Below, piece after piece: positions 8,018 through 16,098 of a stretch of 39,553 nt of DNA (positions are counted from its first letter, which is position 1; the number at the start of each line of letters is the position of its first letter). The notes beneath the pieces were generated by a model. The model did not search any database. It had not been told where the DNA came from and was given only the letters and a program-made list of their open reading frames with translations. The stretch is from CAYTRP01 sp964625145 (lineage in GTDB: Bacteria > Sumerlaeota > Sumerlaeia > SLMS01 > JAHLLQ01). The position numbers were made by a program, and so were the translations under genes. The DNA lies in the NCBI GenBank assembly GCA_964625145.1, contig CAZVAQ010000014.1:1-39553 (forward strand), given 5' to 3'.

Positions 8018-9391
8018 ATGATCATCAACCACGACCTAAAGCTGGAGGATCTGGAGAAGCCGCTGGAGCGTTGCTTCCAGGCCGCCAGCGTGAAGGCGAA
8101 GAAGCTCGCAACCGACTGGGATCCCGCCAAGGGCGCGCCGGTCTTCACCGTGCGGGGCACGTACACCTCCCGTGGATGGACAGAGTGGACTCAGGGCTTC
8201 CAGTTCGGCACTCACCTGCTGCTTTACGATGTGCTCGGCGATGAGGAGCATCTTGATTTCGGGGTGCAGGCCACCCTCGATCACATGGCACCCCACGTCT
8301 CGCACATCGGCGTGCACGACCATGGCTTCAACAACGTGTCGACCTATGGAAACCTGCGGCGTTTGATTCTGGAGGGTCGCGCAAGGAAGCACGCCGGTCT
8401 GCTACCCGCCTGCGAAATTGCCCTGAAGGTGTCCGGCGCCATCCAAGCCGCCCGGTGGACAACAATCGCGGATGGCACGGGCTACATTCACAGCTTCAAT
8501 GGTCCCCAGTCGCTGTTCGTCGACACGGTGCGGTCCTGCCGCTCGCTCGTGTTGGCGCACGCGTTGGGACATGTGCTCATGGGCGAAGGCGACCGGCGGT
8601 TCTCGCTCCTCGAGCGCTCCGAACAGCACATCCGCAACACGATCAAATATAACATCTACTTCGGCCAGGGTCGCGACTCCTACGACACCCTGCCCGGCCG
8701 GACGGTGCACGAGTCGATCTTCAACACGAAGGATGGCGCGTACCGCTGCCCCAGCACGCAACAGGGCTACTCGCCATTCTCCACTTGGACGCGCGGGCTC
8801 TCGTGGATGGCGTGCGGGGCGCCGGAGCAGGTCGAATTCCTGCGCGACTTCGCACCCGGACAGCACGCGGAGTACGAGTCGGAACTCCTTCGCGCCGCAA
8901 AGGCCACATGCGGATTCTTCATCGACCACGGAACCGCCGCGGACGGCATCACATACTGGGACACGGGCGCACCGGGTTTGGCGCAAATGCCCGATTGGCA
9001 AACCCGGCCGGCCCGCATCGACAACGAGCACGAACCGGTGGATTCCTCCGCCGCAGCGATCACAGCCCAGGGACTGATTCGCCTTGGCCTGCTACTTGGC
9101 AGGGAGACGCAGGAAGGCAGGCGATTCTTTCAAGCAGGACTCACCACGGCAAAACGCCTACTGGAGGATGACTACCTCTCCACGGACCCGAACCATCACG
9201 GCCTGCTGCTTCATTCCATCTATCATCGGCCCAACGGTTGGGATCATGTTCCAGATGGGAAGAAGATCCCGCAGGGTGAAGCCTGCATGTGGGGTGACTA
9301 CCACCTCCTGGAGCTGGCGGTCCTGCTCCACCGGCTTCTCAAGGACAAGCCGTACTACACCTTCTACGGAACATTGGGGAGCAACGCATGA
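8018..9391 (+). CDS. GH88-like unsaturated glucuronyl hydrolase
   Basis: The 457-aa protein resembles glycoside hydrolase family 88, (alpha/alpha)6-barrel enzymes that hydrate the double bond of terminal unsaturated uronates left by polysaccharide lyases. GH88-like landmarks are D101 in HDHGFNN and D169 in FVDTVRS, matching the two functional Asp positions of the family, the STWTRGLSW segment, DSSAAAI and the C-terminal MWGDYHLLELAVLL. There is no signal peptide, so action in the cytoplasm is expected. It is the first gene of a tight operon; its stop overlaps the next start (ATGA, 9388-9391). The products would enter the KDG pathway encoded by kdgK and eda downstream. GH105 is the main alternative. 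Substrate (glycosaminoglycan, ulvan, pectin or alginate fragments) cannot be told. Confidence 0.82.
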   Translation: MIINHDLKLEDLEKPLERCFQAASVKAKKLATDWDPAKGAPVFTVRGTYTSRGWTEWTQGFQFGTHLLLYDVLGDEEHLDFGVQATLDHMAPHVSHIGVHDHGFNNVSTYGNLRRLILEGRARKHAGLLPACEIALKVSGAIQAARWTTIADGTGYIHSFNGPQSLFVDTVRSCRSLVLAHALGHVLMGEGDRRFSLLERSEQHIRNTIKYNIYFGQGRDSYDTLPGRTVHESIFNTKDGAYRCPSTQQGYSPFSTWTRGLSWMACGAPEQVEFLRDFAPGQHAEYESELLRAAKATCGFFIDHGTAADGITYWDTGAPGLAQMPDWQTRPARIDNEHEPVDSSAAAITAQGLIRLGLLLGRETQEGRRFFQAGLTTAKRLLEDDYLSTDPNHHGLLLHSIYHRPNGWDHVPDGKKIPQGEACMWGDYHLLELAVLLHRLLKDKPYYTFYGTLGSNA

Positions 9392-10533
9392 AGACGCACA
9401 ACATCAAGATCATCATGAATGGCGTGACCGGGCGCATGGGAACGAACCAGCACCTGCGGCGCTCCATCATGGCACTCCGGCGCGCGGGCGGCGTGAAGGT
9501 CAGCGACACGGAAGTGATCATGCCGGATCCGATCCTGGTCGGGCGCAACGAAGTGAAGCTGAAGAAGCTCGCCGATGAATGCGATGGTATTCCGTTCACG
9601 ACGGACTTGGATGCCGTGCTTTCCGATCCGGACTTTACGATATACTTTGACGCACAGACGACCAACAGACGAGTGGCCGCCGTGAGGAAGGCGATTGCCG
9701 CAGGCAAGCACATCTACTGCGAGAAGCCGACAGCGGAAACCTCCGCCGAGGCAGTGGAGCTGGCGGAACTGGCCGAAAGGGCTGGCGTGAAGAACGGAGC
9801 AGTGCAGGACAAGTTGTGGCTCCCCGGCCTGCGCAAGCTTCGGTACCTGACCGACACGGGATTCTTCGGGGAGATTCTTTCCGTACGCGGCGACTTCGGA
9901 TACTGGGTGTTCACAGGCGAGCATGAGCCGTTGCAGCGCCCGTCCTGGAATTATCGCAAGGCCGATGGTGGCGGGATCATCATCGACATGCTCTGCCATT
10001 GGCGCTATGTGGTGGACAACCTCTTCGGAGACGTAAGGCAGGTGATGTGTCTCGGCGCCACGCATCTGGACAAGCGATGGGACGAGCAGGGCAAACCCTA
10101 CATCGCGGATTCCGACGATGCCGCCTATGCCACGTTTATCACGGAGAAGGGGATCATCTGCCAGTTCAATTCCTCGTGGTGCACGCGTGTGAACCGGCGC
10201 GAGCTGTTCGAGATGCATGTGGACGGCACGAAAGGATCGGCCGTTGCCGGACTGCGCCATTGCAAGGTCCAACCCCACGCCAACACGCCACGGGCAGTAT
10301 GGAACCCGGATATCGACGACCCGAACAACTACATGGCCCAGTGGATGGAAGTCCCCGACAAGGAGCCATATCCCAACGCGTTCCTGGCGCAGTGGGAGTT
10401 GTTCCTGCGCCACGTTGCCCTGGATACTCCCTACCGATGGACGCTTCGCGAAGCGGCAAAGGGTGTCCAACTGGCCGAGCTTGGTCACGAGTCATGGAAA
10501 ATGCGCGCCATGGTAGATGTCCCGAGTCTGTGA
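9388..10533 (+). CDS. Gfo/Idh/MocA-family oxidoreductase
   Basis: This 381-aa NAD(P)-dependent oxidoreductase has an N-terminal Rossmann region with the nucleotide loop NGVTGRMG (about 11-18), the family hallmark CEKP at 111-114 and a C-terminal GFO_IDH_MocA domain with GGGIIIDMLCHW, the usual substrate-proximal D/H-containing helix. No signal peptide is present, unlike the Tat-exported members common in some phyla. It is coupled to the GH88 gene by ATGA, and the next gene begins 13 nt later. Members of this family oxidise or reduce a secondary hydroxyl or keto group of sugars, inositols or uronates. Between GH88 and kdgK it probably acts on an unsaturated or keto-uronate. The exact substrate is not inferable from the sequence. 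Confidence 0.88.
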   Translation: MKTHNIKIIMNGVTGRMGTNQHLRRSIMALRRAGGVKVSDTEVIMPDPILVGRNEVKLKKLADECDGIPFTTDLDAVLSDPDFTIYFDAQTTNRRVAAVRKAIAAGKHIYCEKPTAETSAEAVELAELAERAGVKNGAVQDKLWLPGLRKLRYLTDTGFFGEILSVRGDFGYWVFTGEHEPLQRPSWNYRKADGGGIIIDMLCHWRYVVDNLFGDVRQVMCLGATHLDKRWDEQGKPYIADSDDAAYATFITEKGIICQFNSSWCTRVNRRELFEMHVDGTKGSAVAGLRHCKVQPHANTPRAVWNPDIDDPNNYMAQWMEVPDKEPYPNAFLAQWELFLRHVALDTPYRWTLREAAKGVQLAELGHESWKMRAMVDVPSL

Positions 10534-10546
10534 GGATGGAACTGTG

Positions 10547-11377
10547 ATGGTTCAGGCACTGACCGACACGAGGCGTCTCTGCATTCACACGATCACGACA
10601 AAGCCGTGGTCGCTGGATAGAGCTGCGGAGAAGTACGCCAAAGCGGGGATCCGCCACATCACCGTCTGGCGCGACGCGTTGGAGGCTTGTGGGGCGAAGC
10701 GGGCGCATCAGGTCCTGCGCGACAGCGGATTGAGTGTCACAAGCCTCTGTCGCGGAGGATTCTTCCCCGCGGACACGAAGAAGGGGCGTGAGGCCGCATT
10801 GGCCGACAATCGCCGCGCCATCGAGGAGGCGCACGCGATTGGAGCGCCGCTGATCGTGCTGGTGTGCGGGGCAGTCCCTGGCTTGCCGTTGGCTGAAGCC
10901 CGCGCCCAAATCATCGACGGCATCTGTGCACTACTCCCCGAATGCGAGGCCGCCGGTGTGAAGCTGGCCATTGAGCCTCTCCATCCCATGTACGCCGATT
11001 CGCGCTCTGCCATCAACACGTTGAAACAGGCCAACGACGCGGTCGAGCGCATTGCTTCGCCGCTGGTCGGCGTGGCGGTCGACGTCTATCATCTTTGGTG
11101 GGACCCGGACCTGGGGACAGAGATCGCCCGGTGCGGACGGATGAACGCCTTGTTCGCCTACCATATCTGTGATTGGCGCACCCCGACGCGGCATCTGTTG
11201 ACGGATCGCGCGTTGATGGGCGATGGTTGCATCAACCTGCGGCAAATCCGCTCGTGGGTTGAGGAAACTGGATTCGCGGGCCCCATCGAGGTTGAGATCT
11301 TCTCGGAGGAGTGGTGGGCTACCGACCAGGATGCGTTCCTCGCGAAGATCATCGCCGCCTACAAAGGATTCGCCTGA
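10547..11377 (+). CDS. AP-endonuclease-2-like TIM-barrel sugar isomerase/epimerase
   Basis: The 276-aa protein belongs to the xylose-isomerase-like TIM-barrel superfamily (IolE, hydroxypyruvate isomerase, epimerases). Candidate divalent-metal ligands sit at the ends of strands: Glu in LAIEPLHP, Asp and His in VAVDVYHLWW, His in YHICDW and Glu in IEVEIFSEEWW. The ATG at 10547 was chosen over an upstream in-frame GTG at 10517 because it has GAGG about 12 nt upstream and does not overlap the preceding gene. The stop overlaps the next start (TGATG, 11375-11379). It may supply an isomerisation, dehydration or lyase step in place of KduI, which is absent here. That assignment is context inference. 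Confidence 0.82.
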   Translation: MVQALTDTRRLCIHTITTKPWSLDRAAEKYAKAGIRHITVWRDALEACGAKRAHQVLRDSGLSVTSLCRGGFFPADTKKGREAALADNRRAIEEAHAIGAPLIVLVCGAVPGLPLAEARAQIIDGICALLPECEAAGVKLAIEPLHPMYADSRSAINTLKQANDAVERIASPLVGVAVDVYHLWWDPDLGTEIARCGRMNALFAYHICDWRTPTRHLLTDRALMGDGCINLRQIRSWVEETGFAGPIEVEIFSEEWWATDQDAFLAKIIAAYKGFA

Positions 11378-12192
11378 TGCCGGAAGAACCTCCCACAGTG
11401 AATCCTTCGCCCGTCGCATTGGTGACCGGTTCCGCGCGCGGCATCGGGCGCGCCATCGCCCTGCAGTTGGCAAAGGACGGCTTTGACATCGTCGTCAACG
11501 GCGCCTCTCCGGTGGATCCATCCAACACGGAGACTGGCGCCTTTGAAGTGGCGAAGCGCGTTGCCGAGGCAGGCCGGCGCGCGCTGGTTGTCCGCGCCGA
11601 CATTGGCAGCAAGGCGGATCGCGAGGCGCTGATGACAGCCATCGAGGATTCGTTTGGGCGCCTGGACCTGCTGGTGAACAACGCCGGCATCGCCCCACGC
11701 GAGCGCAACGACATCCTGGAGGCGACGGAAGAGAGCTTTGAACTGCTGGTGCGCGTCAACCTGCAGGGGCCATACTTCCTGACGCAGCGGGCGGCGCGAT
11801 GGATGATCGCCCTTCAGGAGGGCGGCATTGTCAAGACCCCGCGCATTGCCTTTGTCGGCTCCATCTCCAGCTATACATCCTCGATCAACCGCGGTGACTA
11901 TTGCATCTCCAAGGCCGGAATCTCCATGGCCTCGCAGCTCTTTGCGCATCGGCTGGGGCAGTATCACATTCCCGTCGTCGAGTTTCGCCCGGGCATCATT
12001 GCGACGGACATGACATCCGGCGTGAAGGAGAAATACGATGCGTTGATTGCAGGCGGCCTGTTGCCGACTCCCCGCTGGGGCCAGCCGGAGGATGTGGCGC
12101 GCGCAGTCGGCGCGTTCGCCCGGGGGGATCTGGATTATTCGACCGGTGTGGCCATTGATGTCAGCGGTGGCTTTCAGATGATCCGACTTTGA
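11377..12192 (+). CDS. SDR oxidoreductase, possible KduD-type role
   Basis: A classical short-chain dehydrogenase of 271 aa with the cofactor loop TGSARGIG, NNAG in LLVNNAGIAPRE, catalytic Ser in GSISSYTSS and YxxxK in DYCISK, ending in the usual DVSGGF segment. Generic annotation would be 3-oxoacyl-ACP reductase (FabG-like). The neighbours kdgK and eda instead suggest reduction of a diketo- or keto-deoxyuronate to 2-keto-3-deoxygluconate, the job of KduD or DehR. The start ATG at 11377 shares bases with the preceding TGA. Upstream in-frame codons would lie within the preceding gene. There are 12 nt to kdgK, so it is operonic. Confidence 0.85.
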   Translation: MPEEPPTVNPSPVALVTGSARGIGRAIALQLAKDGFDIVVNGASPVDPSNTETGAFEVAKRVAEAGRRALVVRADIGSKADREALMTAIEDSFGRLDLLVNNAGIAPRERNDILEATEESFELLVRVNLQGPYFLTQRAARWMIALQEGGIVKTPRIAFVGSISSYTSSINRGDYCISKAGISMASQLFAHRLGQYHIPVVEFRPGIIATDMTSGVKEKYDALIAGGLLPTPRWGQPEDVARAVGAFARGDLDYSTGVAIDVSGGFQMIRL

Positions 12193-12204
12193 CCGGAGAG
12201 GGAT

Positions 12205-13308
12205 ATGATGGAGCTTCTCAAGATCCGTCCTGCAGGTGACTGCCGCTGGGACTGTGTGTCTCTGGGTGAAGTGATGCTGCGCTTCGATCCCGGTGAAGGC
12301 CGCGTGCGCAATGCGCGCCAGTTCCGCGTGTGGGAGGGAGGCGGCGAATACAACGTGTCGCGCGGGCTGCGGCGTTGCTTCGGTCTTCGTACCACGCATG
12401 TCACGGCGATTCCGCAGAATGATCTCGGCCTGCTGCTGGAGGATTTGATGCTGCAGGGTGGTGTGGACCTCTCGCACGTTCGCTGGGTGCCGTATGATGG
12501 CATCGGCCGCTCGGTGCGCCAGTCCCTGAACTTCGTGGAGCGCGGCTTTGGCGTCCGCGGCGCGCGAAGCGTGTCCGACCGCGGACATTCCGCGCCCGGC
12601 CAAGTCAAGCCGGGGGACATCGATTGGAAGACGATCTTCGCGAAGGAGGGCGCCCGTTGGTTTCATACCGGCGGTATCTTTGCGGCGCTTTCGGAGACCA
12701 CGCCTGCCGTCATTCAGGAGGCCATGGAAGCGGCCCGGGCCGCGGGGACGATCGTATCCTACGATTTGAATTACCGCGGTTCGCTTTGGAAATCCTTTGG
12801 CGGTCAGAAGAAGGCTGTGGAGATCAACCGAACGCTGGCGCCGCTGATCGATGTCATGATCGGCAACGAGGAAGACTTCAGCGCCGCACTCGGTTTCGAG
12901 GTCGAGGGCGTGGACGAGAACATGACCCGGCTCGACACCCAGGCATTTCGCCGCATGATCGGTCGCGTGCGGGAGAAGTACCCGAACCTGAAGGCCATCG
13001 CGACGACGCTGCGAGGCGTTCACACCGCCACGATCAACGACTGGGGCGCGGTGCTATCCCTTGGCGACGAATTCTTTGAATCAACGAGACGGGAACGATT
13101 GGAGATCATGGACCGGGTCGGTGGCGGGGATTCCTTTGCGTCGGGACTGATTTTTGGATTCCTGAGCGGCAAGTCTCCGCAGGAATGCGTGGAGTACGGC
13201 GCGGCGCATGGCGCGCTTGCCATGACGACTCCCGGCGACACGAGCATGTCCGGCCTGGACGAGGTCGAACGCCTCGTCCGTGGTGGTTCCGCGAGGGTAC
13301 AGCGATGA
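12205..13308 (+). CDS. kdgK: 2-keto-3-deoxygluconate kinase (PfkB family)
   Basis: KdgK phosphorylates KDG to 2-keto-3-deoxy-6-phosphogluconate. The 367-aa protein has the PfkB fold: an N-terminal SLGEVMLRFDPGEGR segment typical of KDG kinases, GGGEYNVSRGL, HTGGIFAAL, SYDLNYRGSLW and the C-terminal PfkB signature VGGGDSFASGL with catalytic Asp at about residue 309. The usual GAGD of the second signature is GGGD here, a common KdgK variant. It lies 12 nt after the SDR gene, and its stop overlaps the eda start (ATGA, 13305-13308). Ribokinase or fructokinase activity is an alternative, but the adjacent eda strongly favours KDG kinase. Confidence 0.9.
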   Translation: MMELLKIRPAGDCRWDCVSLGEVMLRFDPGEGRVRNARQFRVWEGGGEYNVSRGLRRCFGLRTTHVTAIPQNDLGLLLEDLMLQGGVDLSHVRWVPYDGIGRSVRQSLNFVERGFGVRGARSVSDRGHSAPGQVKPGDIDWKTIFAKEGARWFHTGGIFAALSETTPAVIQEAMEAARAAGTIVSYDLNYRGSLWKSFGGQKKAVEINRTLAPLIDVMIGNEEDFSAALGFEVEGVDENMTRLDTQAFRRMIGRVREKYPNLKAIATTLRGVHTATINDWGAVLSLGDEFFESTRRERLEIMDRVGGGDSFASGLIFGFLSGKSPQECVEYGAAHGALAMTTPGDTSMSGLDEVERLVRGGSARVQR

Positions 13309-13958
13309 GCAACCAATCTTCCACACTGCTGCAGCGGCTCGAACATGTTCGCATCATCCCTGTGGTAGTCCTCCCATCTGCGGATGACGCCATACCTTTG
13401 GCGCGGGCTCTCGCCGATGGCGGACTCCCATGCGCCGAGATCACCTTTCGTTCGGATGCGGGACGCGAAGGCATCCGGCGAATCGCCACCGAGTTTCCCG
13501 ATTTCCTGATCGGTGCAGGCACCGTGACGACGCCCGAGGAAGCCGAGGCGGCGAAGCAGGCAGGCGCACAATTCGCCGTCGCGCCGGGTTGCAATGCTGT
13601 CGTGGTCCGGCGAGCGCAGGCGGTGGGGTTGCCATTCCTGCCGGGAGTCATGACACCCAGCGACATCGAGAACGCCTTGATGCTCGATTGCACGCTGCTG
13701 AAGTTCTTCCCCGCGGAAGCAACCGGCGGCGTCGCAATGCTCAAGGCCCTGCACGCTCCCTACAAGCATCGTGGTGTGCGCTTCATCCCCACGGGTGGAA
13801 TCACTGCCGCCAATGTTGGCGGCTATCTGGCAGAGCCCAGCGTCGTGGCCGTCGGCGGCAGTTGGATGACTGCGGGATTGAAGGAAAGGAACTGGCCGGA
13901 AATCACCACGCTCGCCCGCGAAGCAGTCGCAGCCCGCCCCGGCCCCCCGTTTCGCTGA
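13305..13958 (+). CDS. eda: KDPG aldolase
   Basis: This 217-aa aldolase cleaves 2-keto-3-deoxy-6-phosphogluconate to pyruvate and glyceraldehyde-3-phosphate. All active-site residues fall at the same numbers as in E. coli Eda: E45 and R49 in AEITFR, T73 in GAGTVT and Schiff-base K133 in LLKFFPAE, followed by the phosphate-binding PTGGI and the GGSWM end. The ATG at 13305 overlaps the kdgK stop. It is the last gene of the GH88-eda operon. It would also serve the gluconokinase route, since 6-phosphogluconate dehydration by Edd gives the same substrate; edd is not in the window. Confidence 0.95.
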   Translation: MSNQSSTLLQRLEHVRIIPVVVLPSADDAIPLARALADGGLPCAEITFRSDAGREGIRRIATEFPDFLIGAGTVTTPEEAEAAKQAGAQFAVAPGCNAVVVRRAQAVGLPFLPGVMTPSDIENALMLDCTLLKFFPAEATGGVAMLKALHAPYKHRGVRFIPTGGITAANVGGYLAEPSVVAVGGSWMTAGLKERNWPEITTLAREAVAARPGPPFR

Positions 13959-14234
13959 CGAAGCGCAGCTCCGCCGTGGCGTAGTGGCGTGAGTGGCGGG
14001 GTAATGGGTGATGGCGTGGGGTGGCTGACCAATGCCAAGGCTGGCATGCCGGCGGCCGCAAGCAAGCTTGCCGGGTGAGAGCAGCAGCAAGCTGATCGCA
14101 CTCCAGAGCGCTGGCGCGCCGAGGGTGCGTGGAGGGGGATGTGAGTTTTGCCTCGCTCTGGAGTTGGAGCCGCGCCATTGTTCGTAGCTGAATAGCGATT
14201 GGGTAGAGCCATCTTATCTCTGGAGTTGGAATCC
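13959..14234. other. Intergenic spacer with hairpin and repeated 13-mer
   Basis: No gene is supported in these 276 nt. The spacer contains a perfect 6-bp stem with a 4-nt loop (ATGCCA-AGGC-TGGCAT, 14032-14047) that could end the eda transcript, although no T-tract follows. It also contains three GTGGCG words just after eda and a 13-nt exact direct repeat CTCTGGAGTTGGA at 14156-14168 and 14218-14230. The second copy carries the lactonase Shine-Dalgarno sequence. Confidence 0.5.
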
Positions 14235-15287
14235 ATGGCTGCGCACCGGTTCCTGGTGGGTACGTATACGACCGCCGAAAGTGGGGAGGGAGCCCAGGGG
14301 GTTTGGGCTGTGGAGGTGGATGACGAGAGCGGCGCGATTCGCAAGCTGGGGTCGTGCGGTGGGATGGTGAACCCAGGGTACCTGGCGCCGGTGACGGATG
14401 CGCCGGGGCGCTATCTGGCCGCGTGCGAGCATTTTCAATCGGATGGCACGTTGGGCATTGTTGAGTTGGCGGCGGACGGTTCGCTGCGCCTGTTGGATCA
14501 ACGCGTCTCGCCGGGGAATTCGAACTGCCATGTCGCCCATCATCTCGGGATGGCGTTGGTGATATCCCATGGCAATGGCCGGATGAACGTGCATCTCTGC
14601 CGCGGAGGCGAGTTGGGTGATGTGGTGCATCATTTGGAGTACAAGGGCTCCTCGGTTCATCCGCGGCGGCAACGCAAGTCCGCTCCGCACCAGGTTGTGC
14701 AATCGCCCGATGGCGGTTGGCTGTATGTGGTGGATTTGGGAAGCGATGTCATCTGGATGCACCGGCTGAAGTCCGGCGACGTGACGCCGGCAGTCATGGC
14801 GATGGCCACCCCTGCGGGGAGCGGGCCACGACACATGGTGTTTCACCCGCGGTTGCCGTTTGTCTATGTGGTGTGCGAACTGTCGAATGAGATCCTGGTG
14901 GCGCGATGGGATGGCGGCAGCGGTTGGTTGACGTTGGTGGATCGCGTCGCTGGACCGGACAAACCGGAAGGCGGCATTGCAGGCGGGGCAATCCGCCTGT
15001 GTGCGGCCAACGGCATGTTGTATGCTTCCTATCGGGGGACAGGAGGCAATTGCATCGCTGGCTATCAAATCAAGGGTGATGGATCCCTCACCGCGCGGGG
15101 TTCGTTTGAAAGTGGAGGATTGGGACCGCGCGATTTCAACATCGAGGAAGCGGGACGCTGGATGTTGGTGGCGCATCAGCATAGCAACGAACTGACAACG
15201 CACCGGTTGAATTCCGACGGGATGTCGGACGGGCCCGTCGCAGCGTGCGCCTTTGCGGAAAAGCCCGTGTGCGTGTTGCCTGTATGA
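14235..15287 (+). CDS. Lactonase-family beta-propeller (6-phosphogluconolactonase-like)
   Basis: The 350-aa protein matches the seven-bladed propeller lactonase family (PF10282): FLVGTYTTAE at the N-terminus, GVWAVEVDDESG, the HQVVQSPDGGWLYVVDLGSD blade, GSGPRHMVFHP and GPRDFNIEEAGRWMLVAHQHS. Characterised members hydrolyse 6-phosphogluconolactone in the pentose phosphate route, but many homologues have unproven substrates. I chose ATG 14235 because GGAG precedes it by about 10 nt and the propeller starts right after it. A gluconolactone or phosphogluconolactone role would fit the neighbouring gluconate/uronate genes. The gene is separated from eda by 276 nt and is 12 nt before the DUF488 gene. 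Confidence 0.85.
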   Translation: MAAHRFLVGTYTTAESGEGAQGVWAVEVDDESGAIRKLGSCGGMVNPGYLAPVTDAPGRYLAACEHFQSDGTLGIVELAADGSLRLLDQRVSPGNSNCHVAHHLGMALVISHGNGRMNVHLCRGGELGDVVHHLEYKGSSVHPRRQRKSAPHQVVQSPDGGWLYVVDLGSDVIWMHRLKSGDVTPAVMAMATPAGSGPRHMVFHPRLPFVYVVCELSNEILVARWDGGSGWLTLVDRVAGPDKPEGGIAGGAIRLCAANGMLYASYRGTGGNCIAGYQIKGDGSLTARGSFESGGLGPRDFNIEEAGRWMLVAHQHSNELTTHRLNSDGMSDGPVAACAFAEKPVCVLPV

Positions 15288-15299
15288 AGGAGGGTGATC

Positions 15300-15674
15300 A
15301 TGCCCATCGTCGTGAAGCGCATCTATGACATGCCGGCACCGGGTGACGGTTATCGTGTGCTGGCGGACCGGTTGTGGCCTCGCGGAGTGGCAAAGGAGGG
15401 CGCGCGGATCGACGAGTGGCTGAAGGCCGCCGCGCCTTCGACGGAACTGCGGCAGTGGTTTCATGCTGACCGGTCGCGGTGGGATGAATTCTGCAGCCGG
15501 TACGCCGAGGAGCTGAAGGAGCACGACGAGGTGCTGGTGCCTCTGGTGAAGCGCGCGCGCAAGGGCCGCGTCACGCTCCTGACGGCGAACCGCGACACGG
15601 AACGGAATCATGCGTTGGTATTGAAAGAGCATCTGGACAAGATGCTTCGTGGCACAGCGCGCAAGTCAGGGTAG
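15300..15674 (+). CDS. DUF488 family protein
   Basis: A 124-aa protein of the DUF488 family, recognisable by VVKRIYDMP, the conserved RVLADRLWPRGV, DEWLKAAAPSTELRQWF and LLTANRDTERNHALVLKEHL. The biochemical function is not established. The ATG at 15300 has AAGGAGG about 6 nt upstream, better than the in-frame GTG at 15294. It follows the lactonase gene by 12 nt, so the two are probably cotranscribed. Its last 9 nt overlap the convergent small hypothetical gene. Confidence 0.85.
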   Translation: MPIVVKRIYDMPAPGDGYRVLADRLWPRGVAKEGARIDEWLKAAAPSTELRQWFHADRSRWDEFCSRYAEELKEHDEVLVPLVKRARKGRVTLLTANRDTERNHALVLKEHLDKMLRGTARKSG

Positions 15675-15992
15675 ACCTAAGAGAAGGTCCCAGTCTTCGG
15701 GGCCGCCAATTACCATGTCCAACCCGTGACGGGCCGGCTGCGCGCATGGCGAGGCATTGCATCGCCGGGCGAGCCCGGCGGCTTGCGGTGGGAAGTACAC
15801 CACCAGGTCGCAATGGACGTCGCCACGGGATTCGAGACGGCGGAACAGTGCCATGCCGCGCTTGTCGCCGGCAGCGGCTCGTACTGATTCGAAGGTGTGC
15901 TTCAGATCATCCATCTCGTCATCAGCCATGTTGGCATCGCCCAATGACAGGCGGTGCCAGCTGGCGGCATTGAGGTCATCCATGGCGTTCAA
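15666..15992 (-). CDS. Small hypothetical protein
   Basis: A 108-aa soluble protein with an acidic N-terminal part (DANMADDEMDDLKHTFESV), a central ALFRRLESRGDVHCDLVVYFPP segment and a Cys/Pro-rich C-terminal third (CNASPCAQPARHGLD). The sequence looks like a real conserved small protein, since residue use is balanced and it is not a mirror of another gene, but I do not know its function. There is no signal peptide or membrane segment. It converges on DUF488 with a 9-nt overlap and is divergent from the YfiT-like gene. A start at the internal ATG 15983 is possible. Confidence 0.6.
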   Translation of the reverse strand: MNAMDDLNAASWHRLSLGDANMADDEMDDLKHTFESVRAAAGDKRGMALFRRLESRGDVHCDLVVYFPPQAAGLARRCNASPCAQPARHGLDMVIGGPEDWDLLLGLP

Positions 15993-16052
15993 TCATCCGT
16001 CGTGAGAAGGGTGCGCATTTGCCGGCATTGAGATTGCATTTCGCCGCGAGGA

Positions 16053-16076
16053 GCGATGATCTGGCGTGAGCATCGC
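16053..16076. promoter_or_regulatory. Dyad upstream of YfiT-like gene
   Basis: GCGATG (16053-16058) and CATCGC (16071-16076) form a 6-bp inverted repeat with a 12-nt centre. It lies just before the AGGAG Shine-Dalgarno sequence of the gene at 16099, in the 106-nt divergent spacer. It could be an operator or a leader hairpin; nothing else supports it. Confidence 0.25.
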
Positions 16077-16098
16077 AATACAAAATGAGGAGCGGACG

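Noticed and set aside
11359..13023. Long open frame of 554 codons on the minus strand
   Set aside because: It is antisense to the SDR and kdgK genes, whose products have clear motifs. The translation is low-complexity His/Arg-rich and matches no family.
14214..15632. Minus-strand open frame of 472 codons
   Set aside because: It mirrors the lactonase and DUF488 genes and is very rich in Arg, His and Gln, typical of GC-rich antisense frames.
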